DNA from: Alphaproteobacteria bacterium
GTDB taxonomy: Bacteria > Pseudomonadota > Alphaproteobacteria > Micropepsales > Micropepsaceae
DNA: 45,632 nt
Assembly (NCBI GenBank): GCA_028865545.1
Contig: JAGWJY010000029.1
Location: forward strand, 1-45,632
Reading direction: 5' to 3'
Shown: positions 18,432-26,103 of the stretch, in pieces
Layout: each line of letters starts with the position of its first letter
How positions within the stretch are numbered: the stretch's first letter is position 1
Notes under the pieces: generated by a model
What the model was told of the DNA's origin: nothing
Seen by the model: the letters and a program-made list of their open reading frames with translations, nothing else
Database searches by the model: none
Translations under genes and position numbers: made by a program

Positions 18432-19757
18432 ATGCGCCTGTCCCGCTATTTCCTGCCGCTCCTGAGAGAAACGCCCACCGAGGCGCAGATCGTCTCCCAC
18501 CGCCTGATGCTGCGCGCCGGGCTGGTCCGGCAGGAGGCCGCCGGCATCTATGCTTGGCTGCCGCTCGGCTTCCGCGTGCTGCAGAAGATCGAGCAGATCG
18601 TCCGCGAGGAGATGAACCGGGCAGGGGCCGTCGAGATTCTCATGCCGACGCTGCAGTCCGCCGATCTGTGGCGCGAGAGCGGGCGCTACGACGCCTATGG
18701 CAAGGAGATGCTGCGCATCAAGGACCGTCACGAGCGCGAACTGCTCTACGGGCCCACCAACGAGGAAATGGTCACCGAGATCTTCCGCAGCTATGTGCGC
18801 AGCTACAAGCAGCTGCCGATGAACCTCTATCACACGCAGTGGAAATTCCGCGACGAGGTGCGCCCGCGCTTCGGCGTCATGCGCGGCCGTGAGTTCCTGA
18901 TGAAGGACGCCTATTCCTTCGACATCGACCAGGCCGCCGCGCGCCGCAGCTACAACAGGATGTACGTCGCTTATTTGCGCATGTTCGCGCGCATGGGCCT
19001 GAAATCGATTCCGATGCGCGCCGAGACCGGCCCCATCGGCGGCGACCTTTCGCATGAATTCATCGTCCTGGCCGAGACCGGCGAGAGCGGCGTCTTCTGC
19101 CACAAGGATCTGCTCGACATGCCGATCCCCGGCGAGGACACCGATTTCGACAGCGATCTGGAACCCATTATCAAAGGCCGTACTGACCTCTACGCCGCCA
19201 CCGAAGACGTGCACGATCAGGCGCGTTTCGAAGCCGAGGTGCCGGAAGACAAGCGTCTTTCCGCCCGTGGCATCGAAGTGGGGCAAGTCTTCTATTTCGG
19301 CACAAAATACTCCGCGCCGATGAAGGCAGTGGTAGCCGGTCCCGACGGCAAAGAAGTTCCGGTCGAAATGGGCTCCTACGGTGTGGGCGTCTCGCGGCTG
19401 GTCGGCGCGATCATCGAAGCCTCGCACGACGACGCCGGCATCGTCTGGCCGGAACCGGTGGCGCCGTTCGGCGTTGGCTTGGTCAATCTCAAGGCAGGCG
19501 ATGCCAAGACCGACGCCGCCTGCGACGACCTTTATGCGCGCCTGACGGCAGCCGGCAAAGATGTGCTTTACGACGACACTGCCGAACGTCCGGGGGCGAA
19601 GTTCGCCAGCATGGATCTGATCGGTCTGCCCTGGCAGGTCGTGGTGGGGCCGCGTGGTCTGGAAAAGGGTTTGATCGAGATCAAGAACCGTAAGACCGGT
19701 GCCAAGGAGGAAATGTCTGTCGATGCCGCGGTGAACAAGCTTACCTTACGCGGATAG
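18432..19757 (+). CDS. proS: Prolyl-tRNA synthetase, short form
   Basis: This 441-residue class II enzyme charges tRNA-Pro. Class II motifs are present: the dimer motif region [19 protein letters not shown], motif 2 around [19 protein letters not shown], and motif 3 [16 protein letters not shown], followed by an anticodon-binding domain. Between motifs 2 and 3 there is only a short linker instead of the roughly 180-residue editing (INS) domain of the long bacterial form, as is usual in alphaproteobacteria. The start chosen gives [15 protein letters not shown], the family N-terminus; a good Shine-Dalgarno is not visible close to it (GAAAGGGG lies about 25 bases upstream). Confidence 0.95.
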   Translation: MRLSRYFLPLLRETPTEAQIVSHRLMLRAGLVRQEAAGIYAWLPLGFRVLQKIEQIVREEMNRAGAVEILMPTLQSADLWRESGRYDAYGKEMLRIKDRHERELLYGPTNEEMVTEIFRSYVRSYKQLPMNLYHTQWKFRDEVRPRFGVMRGREFLMKDAYSFDIDQAAARRSYNRMYVAYLRMFARMGLKSIPMRAETGPIGGDLSHEFIVLAETGESGVFCHKDLLDMPIPGEDTDFDSDLEPIIKGRTDLYAATEDVHDQARFEAEVPEDKRLSARGIEVGQVFYFGTKYSAPMKAVVAGPDGKEVPVEMGSYGVGVSRLVGAIIEASHDDAGIVWPEPVAPFGVGLVNLKAGDAKTDAACDDLYARLTAAGKDVLYDDTAERPGAKFASMDLIGLPWQVVVGPRGLEKGLIEIKNRKTGAKEEMSVDAAVNKLTLRG

Positions 19758-19913
19758 GGATTTTTCGACTCGCCGACCAAAGTATCCATTGTCAACGCTA
19801 CCACGCGCCGCATGCGCTGCGCGTTCTCGTCGTACCGCGTCATTTTGGGCCTGCGCTAGAATTGCGCCTTGATCCGCGCCAAGCGCGGTAAAATCGAAAA
19901 ACGGGGGCTAACC
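19758..19913 (+). promoter_or_regulatory. proS-fhs intergenic region with leader hairpin
   Basis: These 156 bases hold no gene. ACGCGC (19803-19808) and GCGCGT (19819-19824) form a 6-bp stem with a 10-base loop that could end the proS transcript, though no T-run follows. CCGCGC-CAA-GCGCGG at 19874-19888 is a perfect 6-bp hairpin followed by TAAAATCG, then the GGGGG ribosome-binding site of fhs at 19903-19907. I found no clear -35/-10 pair and no recognised riboswitch. Confidence 0.35.
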
Positions 19914-21593
19914 GTGACGACTGTCCGCAGCAATATCGAAATCGCCCGCGATGCCAAGATGAAGCCGATCACCGAGGTTGGCCGCAAGATCGACATCCCC
20001 GACGGCGCGCTCCTCCAATACGGCCGCACCAAGGCCAAAGTGTCTTACGACTTTATCGAGAGCTTGAGCGGGAACAAGGACGGCAAGCTCATCCTGGTGA
20101 CCGCGATCACGCCGACCTTGGCGGGAGAGGGCAAGACCACCACGACGATCGGGCTCACCGACGGCCTCAATCGCATCGGCAAGCGCGCCATCGCCTGCAT
20201 CCGCGAACCGTCGCTCGGGCCGTGCTTCGGCATGAAGGGGGGTGCGGCGGGCGGCGGTTACGCGCAGGCCGTGCCGATGGAAGACATCAACCTGCATTTC
20301 ACCGGCGATTTCCATGCCATCACCGCCGCCAACAATCTCTTGGCTGCGATGATCGACAATCACATCTATTGGGGCAACGAACCGCATATCGACACCCGCC
20401 GCGTTGCATGGCGCCGCGTCGTCGACATGGACGACCGGGCGCTTCGCTCCATCGTCAATTCGCTGGGTGGCCCCGCCAACGGTTATCCGCGCGAGGACGG
20501 TTTCGACATCACCGCGGCCTCCACGGTGATGGCGATCTTCTGTCTGGCGACGGACCTGAAGGATCTGGAACGCCGGCTCGGTAACATCCATATCGGCCAG
20601 ACGCGCGACCACAAATACGTCACGGCCCGCGACATCGGCGCGGCGGGCGCCATGACCGTCCTGCTGAAGGACGCCTTCATGCCCAATCTGGTGCAGACGC
20701 TGGAGAACAATCCGGTGTTTGTGCACGGCGGCCCTTTCGCCAATATCGCGCATGGCTGCAATTCCGTGATCGCCACCAGGACGGCGCTCAAGCTCGGCGA
20801 TTACGTCGTCACCGAAGCGGGCTTCGGCGCCGATCTGGGTGCCGAGAAGTTCTTTGACATCAAGTGCCGCAAGGCGGGCCTCAGACCGGCGGCGGCTGTC
20901 GTCGTTGCGACGGCCCGGGCGCTGAAGATGCACGGCGGGGTGGCGCGCGAAGACCTGAACAAGGAGAACGTCGCGGCGGTTGTCAAAGGTTACGAGAACC
21001 TGGCGCGCCACATTGCCAATGTGAAGAAATTCGGCGTGCCGCCGATTGTCGCCATCAATCGTTTTGTTTCCGATACCGATGCCGAAATCGCCGCCATTGA
21101 GAAGATGATTGCGGAGTTGGGTTGCCGGGTGGTGCTTTGCACCCATTGGGCCGACGGCGGGCGGGGTGCCGAGGAATTGGCGCGGCGCGTCGCCGATCTG
21201 TGTGAAACCGGTCAGGCGGATTTCAAGCCGCTCTATCCTGACGAGATGCCGCTTTGGGAGAAGATTCGGGCGGTGGCCACGTCCATTTACGGCGCGGGCG
21301 ATGTCACGGCCGATAAAACCGTGCGCCAGCGCATCGACGATCTGCAGAAGGAAGGCTACGGCCATTTCCCGGTTTGCATCGCCAAGACGCAGTATTCCTT
21401 CTCGACCGATCCGCAGCTCAAGGGCGCGCCGTCCGGCCATACGTTACATGTGCGTGAGGTACGGTTGTCGGCGGGTTCCGAATTCCTGGTGGTCATTGCC
21501 GGCGACATCATGACGATGCCGGGTCTGTCGAAGACGCCGGCCGCCGTTGCCATCCATATCGACGCGCAGGGTCGCGTCGAGGGCTTGTTCTGA
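19914..21593 (+). CDS. fhs: Formate--tetrahydrofolate ligase
   Basis: This 559-residue ATP-dependent enzyme makes 10-formyl-tetrahydrofolate from formate and THF, feeding one-carbon units to purine, Met-tRNA formylation and serine metabolism. The P-loop [10 protein letters not shown] is at 66-75, followed by [19 protein letters not shown], typical of the family. The start is GTG seven bases after GGGGG; this gives the usual N-terminus ([14 protein letters not shown]) and length, while the frame is open 15 codons earlier without homology. It lies between proS and lolC, which in many relatives are adjacent, so it appears to be an insertion in the conserved order. Confidence 0.95.
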   Translation: MTTVRSNIEIARDAKMKPITEVGRKIDIPDGALLQYGRTKAKVSYDFIESLSGNKDGKLILVTAITPTLAGEGKTTTTIGLTDGLNRIGKRAIACIREPSLGPCFGMKGGAAGGGYAQAVPMEDINLHFTGDFHAITAANNLLAAMIDNHIYWGNEPHIDTRRVAWRRVVDMDDRALRSIVNSLGGPANGYPREDGFDITAASTVMAIFCLATDLKDLERRLGNIHIGQTRDHKYVTARDIGAAGAMTVLLKDAFMPNLVQTLENNPVFVHGGPFANIAHGCNSVIATRTALKLGDYVVTEAGFGADLGAEKFFDIKCRKAGLRPAAAVVVATARALKMHGGVAREDLNKENVAAVVKGYENLARHIANVKKFGVPPIVAINRFVSDTDAEIAAIEKMIAELGCRVVLCTHWADGGRGAEELARRVADLCETGQADFKPLYPDEMPLWEKIRAVATSIYGAGDVTADKTVRQRIDDLQKEGYGHFPVCIAKTQYSFSTDPQLKGAPSGHTLHVREVRLSAGSEFLVVIAGDIMTMPGLSKTPAAVAIHIDAQGRVEGLF

Positions 21594-21606
21594 GCCAGAA
21601 GGCTGG

Positions 21607-21633
21607 TTGCGGACGCGCAAAAGCGTGTATAAA
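21607..21633 (+). promoter_or_regulatory. Candidate promoter upstream of lolC
   Basis: TTGCGG (21607-21612) and TATAAA (21628-21633) are separated by 15 bases, shorter than the usual 17. A small stem ACGC/GCGT lies in the spacer. The hexamers resemble those of the better promoter before rpsB (TTGCGC, TATAAA). It would serve the lolC-lolD-methyltransferase operon. Confidence 0.3.
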
Positions 21634-21761
21634 CCGCCTTCACGCAAGCGGTAAGCCCGACGACATGGCTGTATTTGACATCGACCGGACGCTCGTTTCT
21701 GACACCGCTGTAATCACCGACGAACGATCGAGCACAGTCGGACAATCTCGTGGGCGGACGC

Positions 21762-23033
21762 ATGGCGCGGCAATCATCTGACACCAGGCCGTTCGCGCCG
21801 TTCGAATGGATGCTGGCGCTGCGCTATTTGCGCGCCAAGCGGGCGGAAAGCTTCATCTCGGTCATTTCGGCGATTTCGCTGGTTGGCATCGCGCTGGGCG
21901 TGGCGACGCTGATCATCGTCATGGCGGTGATGAATGGATTTCGCCACGAGCTTCTGTCGCGCGTCCTGGGGCTGCAAGGCCATGTGGTCGTGCAGGGCAT
22001 CGACGGCAATCTGCCCAATTTCGACTCCGTGGCCGATCACGTGCGCAAGGTCGCGGGCGTTACACTGGTGGCACCCATTGTCGACGGTCAGGCGGTGGCG
22101 AGTTCGGACAGCATCAACACGCCGGTTTATGTTCGTGGCATGCGCCTCCGCGATCTGAAGGCGTTCACTATTGTCTCAAAGACGCTGTCGCCGGGCGCGC
22201 TGGCGCATTACAGCGACGGCGACTCGGTGATCATCGGCGCGCGCGTCGCGCAGAAGCTGCGGGTGGTCCCAGGCATGTCCGTCACGTTGCTGGCGCCGCA
22301 TGGCAACATCACGCCCTTCGGCATCACACCGCGCGTCAAGACCTACACCGTTGCCGGCACGTTCGACGTCGGCATGAGCGAGTATGACCAGACCTTCGTC
22401 TTCATGCCGCTGTCGGAAGCGCAACTCTACTTCAACATGGCCAACACGGTCACCGGTCTGGAGGTGATGGTCCGCGACCCGGATCAGGTCGACGGCATGG
22501 TCGCCCCGATCGGCCGCGCCGCTGGGCCCTATGCGCGCATCGTCACCTGGAAGGACATCAACTCGACCTTCTTCGGCGCCATCGAGACGGAACGCAATGT
22601 GATGTTCCTGATCTTGACGCTGATCATCCTGGTGGCGGCGCTCAATATCGTCTCCGGTCTTTACATGCTGGTGAAAGACAAGTCGTCGGACATCGCCATC
22701 TTGCGCACCATGGGCGCGACGCGCGGCGCCATCATGCGGGTGTTCCTGATCGCGGGTGTCAGTGTCGGCGTCATCGGCACCTTCCTCGGTTTTCTGATCG
22801 GCGTCGTGTTCTGCGACAACATCGAGAGTATCCGCCAGTTCCTGTCCTCTCTCACGGGCACCACGTTGTTCGACCCTACGATCTATTTCCTGAGCAAGAT
22901 GCCGGCCGAGATGGATCCCATGGAGGTCACCGCCGTCGTGATGATGTCGCTGGTACTTACCTTTCTTGCCACGCTCTATCCGTCCTGGCGCGCGGCGCGT
23001 CTCGATCCGGTGGAGGCCTTGCGGTATGAGTGA
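21762..23033 (+). CDS. lolC: Lipoprotein-releasing ABC transporter permease LolC/E
   Basis: This 423-residue inner-membrane protein is the permease of the Lol system that extracts outer-membrane lipoproteins from the inner membrane. It has the MacB/FtsX topology: one N-terminal helix (about 32-58, after the EWMLALRYLRAKRAESFISV cap), a large periplasmic domain, and three C-terminal helices ending at YPSWRAARLDPVEALRYE. Alphaproteobacteria usually have this single permease in place of separate LolC and LolE. The ATG at 21762 was chosen; a GTG four codons earlier is possible. The stop lies inside the start of lolD (8-base overlap). Confidence 0.93.
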   Translation: MARQSSDTRPFAPFEWMLALRYLRAKRAESFISVISAISLVGIALGVATLIIVMAVMNGFRHELLSRVLGLQGHVVVQGIDGNLPNFDSVADHVRKVAGVTLVAPIVDGQAVASSDSINTPVYVRGMRLRDLKAFTIVSKTLSPGALAHYSDGDSVIIGARVAQKLRVVPGMSVTLLAPHGNITPFGITPRVKTYTVAGTFDVGMSEYDQTFVFMPLSEAQLYFNMANTVTGLEVMVRDPDQVDGMVAPIGRAAGPYARIVTWKDINSTFFGAIETERNVMFLILTLIILVAALNIVSGLYMLVKDKSSDIAILRTMGATRGAIMRVFLIAGVSVGVIGTFLGFLIGVVFCDNIESIRQFLSSLTGTTLFDPTIYFLSKMPAEMDPMEVTAVVMMSLVLTFLATLYPSWRAARLDPVEALRYE

Positions 23034-23742
23034 TGCCTTCGCCGCTGCCGCTTTGCGTCTGAGTGCGGTTACGCGCACCTACAAGGAGGGTGAAGGTCAG
23101 CTCGAGGTCTTTCGCAATTTGAATCTGGTCCTGGCGCCGGGAGAGCTTGTGGCCTTGGTGGGGCCGTCGGGTGCCGGCAAGTCGTCGCTGCTGCATATGG
23201 CTGGTCTGCTCGAAGCGCCGACATCGGGCGAAATCATCATCGGTGGCGCGTCGGTCTCGGCTTTGTCGGACATCGAACGCACCCGTATCCGCCGCGACAA
23301 GATCGGCTTCGTCTATCAGGCCCATTATCTGCTGCCGGAATTCACGGCGCTGGAGAATATCGTCATCCCGCAGTTGATCGCCGGCAAACCGCGCAAGGCG
23401 GCGGAAATCGAAGCGCTGCGCCTGCTGACGCTGATGGGTCTGCAGGATCGCAAAACGCATCGTCCGTCGCAGCTTTCCGGCGGCGAGCAGCAGCGCGTGG
23501 CGATCGCCCGCGCCCTGGCAAACGGTCCAAAAATCCTGCTGGCCGACGAGCCGACCGGCAATCTCGACGAACGCACGGCCGCGGGTGTTTTCGACGCGCT
23601 GATGGTCATCGTGCGCGCCGAAGGGTTGGCGGCGCTGGTGGCGACCCATAATCTGCAGCTTGCGGCGCGGATGGACCGCGCTCTGATCCTTCACGAAGGC
23701 CGTCTGATCGACGGCGGTAAACTGGGAGTTGGTGCCACATGA
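23026..23742 (+). CDS. lolD: Lipoprotein-releasing ABC transporter ATPase
   Basis: This 238-residue ATPase drives lipoprotein release with the LolC/E permease. Walker A GPSGAGKSS is at 46-54, the Q-loop in FVYQAHYLLPEF, the ABC signature LSGGEQQRVAIARAL from 150, Walker B with LLADEPTGNLD (171-181), and the H-loop in VATHN. The start overlaps lolC by 8 bases and the stop overlaps the methyltransferase gene as ATGA. Confidence 0.95.
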   Translation: MSDAFAAAALRLSAVTRTYKEGEGQLEVFRNLNLVLAPGELVALVGPSGAGKSSLLHMAGLLEAPTSGEIIIGGASVSALSDIERTRIRRDKIGFVYQAHYLLPEFTALENIVIPQLIAGKPRKAAEIEALRLLTLMGLQDRKTHRPSQLSGGEQQRVAIARALANGPKILLADEPTGNLDERTAAGVFDALMVIVRAEGLAALVATHNLQLAARMDRALILHEGRLIDGGKLGVGAT

Positions 23743-24398
23743 GCCAGCGACGCTGGGACGCCGTCGACAAATATTTCACAGACACTCTGGTTGCGCCGGA
23801 TGCGGTGCTGGATGCGGCTTTGGAGGCCAGCAAGGCGGCGGGCCTTCCGGAAATCGCCGTGGCGCCGAACCAGGGCAAGCTTCTTCACCTCATTGCGCGC
23901 CTCCAGGGCGCAAAGCGCATCCTGGAGATCGGTACGCTGGGCGGCTATAGCGCGATCTGGCTCGGTCGCGCGTTGCCGTCGGACGGCAAGCTGACCACGC
24001 TCGAATACGATCCCAAGCATGCCGACGTGGCGCGCGCCAACATCGCCCGCGCGGGTCTGTCGGACAAAGTCGAGGTGATCACCGGGCGTGCCATTGATAC
24101 GCTTCCGACGCTGACCGGTCCCTTCGATTTCTTCTTCATCGATGCGGACAAGATGTCCAATGCCGAGTATTTTCGCTGGGCCGTGAAGTTGTCGCGGCGC
24201 GGCAGCCTGATCATCGTCGACAACGTCGTACGGGACGGCGAGGTCGCCAACGCCGCGAGCACGGACGCCAGCGTCATCGGTTCGCGCAAAGTGATCGAAG
24301 CGATGGCGGCCGAACCCCGGGTTTCCGCCACCGGCCTGCAGACCGTCGGCTTTAAGGGCTATGACGGCTGGGCTGTCGCGCTGGTGGTCTCCGATTAA
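23739..24398 (+). CDS. SAM-dependent O-methyltransferase (COMT-like)
   Basis: This 219-residue protein belongs to the class I methyltransferases of the catechol/caffeoyl-CoA O-methyltransferase type (methyltransferase 3 family). The SAM-binding EIGTLGGYS is at 63-71, an acidic end of strand beta-2 at TTLEYDP, and metal-ligand candidates are D135, D137 (FIDADK) and N162 (IIVDNVV). The substrate is unknown. It overlaps lolD by four bases and is therefore co-translated, although a link to lipoprotein sorting is not evident. Its stop codon overlaps, tail to tail, the stop of the minus-strand GST gene (ttaa at 24395-24398). Confidence 0.9.
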   Translation: MSQRRWDAVDKYFTDTLVAPDAVLDAALEASKAAGLPEIAVAPNQGKLLHLIARLQGAKRILEIGTLGGYSAIWLGRALPSDGKLTTLEYDPKHADVARANIARAGLSDKVEVITGRAIDTLPTLTGPFDFFFIDADKMSNAEYFRWAVKLSRRGSLIIVDNVVRDGEVANAASTDASVIGSRKVIEAMAAEPRVSATGLQTVGFKGYDGWAVALVVSD

Positions 24399-25033
24399 CC
24401 CCGCAATTCGCTGAACGGCGGCGGCGTCGTGTTGACGAAGCTTGGCCGCTGCGCCTGTGTGGCGAAATACGTGCTCAGCTTCTTGGCGCCGCCGATGGCG
24501 TCCCGGCTCTCCGGGCAGACCTTCAGATAATCCAGGATCGGCAGCACCAGCATGTCGGCATAGGTGAAACTGTCGCCGGCGAGATGGCCGCTGTTCGTCA
24601 CCGCGCGATCGAGCAGCGCGATCTGTGTTTGCACGCCGGGCAGGGCGGCTTCGATCATCGCATGGTCCGGCTTGCCGTCCGGCATCTGCGAGAAGAAGTA
24701 GCCCCGCAGGTAAGGCATGATGGTCGGTTGCACGACCGTGGTGATCAGCGATGCCCATTGCTCGATCAGGCCGCAGAGCTTCGCGTCGTCCGGGAACAGC
24801 TTCGGTCCGGCGAAGGCCTTGTCGACATAGCTGGCGATCGCCTTGGATTCGCACAAGGCGAAATCGCCGTGGCGCATCACCGGTATCTTGCCGAAGGGAT
24901 GGATAGCATCGACCTCGGGCGAATGCGGCCGTGCCGGCGTCAGTGTGTAGGGCACGCCCTTCTCCTCCAGCGCCATGCGCAGCGTGCGGACGAAGGTCGA
25001 TTGCGGCACGCCGATGAGTTCGAGCTTCGTCAT
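24395..25033 (-). CDS. Glutathione S-transferase family protein
   Basis: The 212-residue cytoplasmic protein has the thioredoxin-like N-terminal domain of GSTs: a likely active-site serine near S12 (GVPQSTFVRTLRMAL), the cis-proline motif GKIPVM and the glutathione gamma-glutamyl site CESKAI. A helical C-terminal domain includes GDSFTYADMLVLPIL. Substrate unknown. The ATG shares one base with the stop of the AHSA1 gene (TGATG), so it is translated with it; it is the last gene of an ArsR-AHSA1-GST operon. Confidence 0.9.
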   Translation of the reverse strand: MTKLELIGVPQSTFVRTLRMALEEKGVPYTLTPARPHSPEVDAIHPFGKIPVMRHGDFALCESKAIASYVDKAFAGPKLFPDDAKLCGLIEQWASLITTVVQPTIMPYLRGYFFSQMPDGKPDHAMIEAALPGVQTQIALLDRAVTNSGHLAGDSFTYADMLVLPILDYLKVCPESRDAIGGAKKLSTYFATQAQRPSFVNTTPPPFSELRG

Positions 25034-25470
25034 CACGCCGCTCCCTTCGCCAGCAACGCCGCCAGCTTGTCGAACGTCCCGTTCCAGCCGTTGTTGTGGC
25101 CGTCGCGGCGTTCGGCGGTGGAGAAACCTTCGTGGTGGATCGTCATGTCGGTTCCCGTACCGGCCTTGCGGAAGGTCAGGGTGACCAGGGTTTCGCGCTC
25201 TTCGTGTATCCACGTCCAGGTGAACGCCAGCTTGGTCGGCCGTTCGATCGTGCGATAGACGCCTTCGACCGTCAGCGGTTTGTCGTCCGGCCGGTGCATG
25301 ACGATGCGGTAACGGCCGCCCACCTTCGGTTCCAGCAACGTCACTTCGCCTTTGACGGCCCGCGGCCCGATCCATTCGCCCCAGGATGTGCTCAGCCAGG
25401 CGTCGAAGACGCGTTCGGGCGGCGCCTCGAAGCGGCGGGTAATTTCCAAAGACAGGGCAGCGTCAGTCAT
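25033..25470 (-). CDS. SRPBCC/AHSA1 domain protein
   Basis: The 145-residue protein is a single Aha1-C/START-like domain (hydrophobic ligand cavity): it starts with ITRRFEAPPERVFDAWL, then EWIGPRAVKGEV, and ends with GHNNGWNGTFDKLAALL. The wider superfamily binds small hydrophobic ligands or acts in stress responses; the specific role here is unknown. It is paired directly with an ArsR regulator (8-base overlap), a very common bacterial arrangement, and followed by the GST gene. Confidence 0.92.
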   Translation of the reverse strand: MTDAALSLEITRRFEAPPERVFDAWLSTSWGEWIGPRAVKGEVTLLEPKVGGRYRIVMHRPDDKPLTVEGVYRTIERPTKLAFTWTWIHEERETLVTLTFRKAGTGTDMTIHHEGFSTAERRDGHNNGWNGTFDKLAALLAKGAA

Positions 25471-25789
25471 CGTCGGTTCCTTTTTGTTTCAGGTGTTCGT
25501 CCAATCGGTCGAAGCTTTCGCTCCAGAAGCGGGCATAGAAGGCGAGCCAGTCGTTGGCGCTCTTCAACGCCTCGGGCTTGAGCCGGCAGCGCCGGTGCTG
25601 TCCGTCGCGGATGCGCTCGATCAGCGAGGCGGTCTCCAGGACACGCAGGTGGCGGGAAATCGCCGGCTGCGAAATGGCGAAGGGTTCCGCCAATTCGCCG
25701 GCCGTCGCTTCGCCGAGCGCCAGACGCGCGAGAATGGCCCGTCTGGTCGGATCGGCGAGGGCGGCAAAGGTGTGGTCGAGGTTCATCAT
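25463..25789 (-). CDS. ArsR family transcriptional regulator
   Basis: The 108-residue protein is a winged-helix repressor-type regulator. The recognition-helix region AISQPAISRHLRVLE and the wing IRDGQHRRCRLKP are clear. The metal-binding cysteine motif of arsenic/cadmium sensors is absent (only one cysteine, in the wing), so it is likely a non-metal sensor. Two tandem ATGs (25789 and 25786) are possible starts. It begins just inside a nest of palindromes (25791-25821) and leads the AHSA1-GST operon, which suggests autoregulation. Confidence 0.9.
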   Translation of the reverse strand: MMNLDHTFAALADPTRRAILARLALGEATAGELAEPFAISQPAISRHLRVLETASLIERIRDGQHRRCRLKPEALKSANDWLAFYARFWSESFDRLDEHLKQKGTDDD

Positions 25790-25790
25790 T

Positions 25791-25821
25791 TAACGAGTAC
25801 GTTATATAACATGATGGTTAT
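25791..25821. promoter_or_regulatory. Nested palindromic operator of the ArsR operon
   Basis: Three overlapping inverted repeats are seen: TAACG-AGTA-CGTTA (25791-25804), the perfect palindrome GTTATATAAC (25801-25810) and ATAAC-ATGATG-GTTAT (25806-25821). They start one base from the arsR ATG on the minus strand. On that strand TTGCAC (25827-25822) with TAACGT or TATAAC downstream gives a possible promoter overlapped by the repeats. The layout fits autorepression; binding is inferred. Confidence 0.6.
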
Positions 25822-25852
25822 GTGCAAGCGGAAAGTCGATCCCGTTTTGTTC

Positions 25853-25882
25853 TTGACGGAACGAAAAAAGAACGGATATGGT
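25853..25882 (+). promoter_or_regulatory. Promoter of the 34-residue membrane micro-ORF
   Basis: TTGACG (25853-25858) is followed after 18 bases by TATGGT (25877-25882), or after 17 by ATATGG. It lies 25 bases before the micro-ORF start. It may also contribute to dnaE transcription, 220 bases downstream. Confidence 0.45.
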
Positions 25883-25906
25883 TTCCGCCCAACGATGGAG
25901 AGAACA

Positions 25907-26011
25907 ATGGCTTGGATCAAAGACGCAGCGGCGGGTGTCGGACTGGTGGTCATTCTGGCGTCGTCCTTTGTGCTGACGGGCGCGCTGCAGGCGCTGTTCG
26001 TCACCGGCTAA
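25907..26011 (+). CDS. 34-residue membrane micro-protein
   Basis: The short reading frame encodes a charged N-terminus (MAWIKDAA) and one hydrophobic helix (VGLVVILASSFVLTGALQAL, about residues 11-30). GGAGAG lies 5-10 bases before the ATG, a good ribosome-binding site, and a promoter-like pair precedes it. The frame continues upstream but without a better start. It is divergent from the ArsR operon and 92 bases before dnaE. Function unknown; it is supported by start signals and composition only. Confidence 0.5.
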   Translation: MAWIKDAAAGVGLVVILASSFVLTGALQALFVTG

Positions 26012-26103
26012 GCTTCTGTGGATGAAGGGGCGCGCGGCCTCGCGTCGTGCGTGGCCTGCCGCCGATACTTCTTTTCGATAAGCCAATCGAATCGAGAAAC
26101 GGG

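Noticed and set aside
18432-19757. Deletion in proS
   Set aside because: The missing editing insertion is the normal state of the short alphaproteobacterial ProRS, not a local loss.
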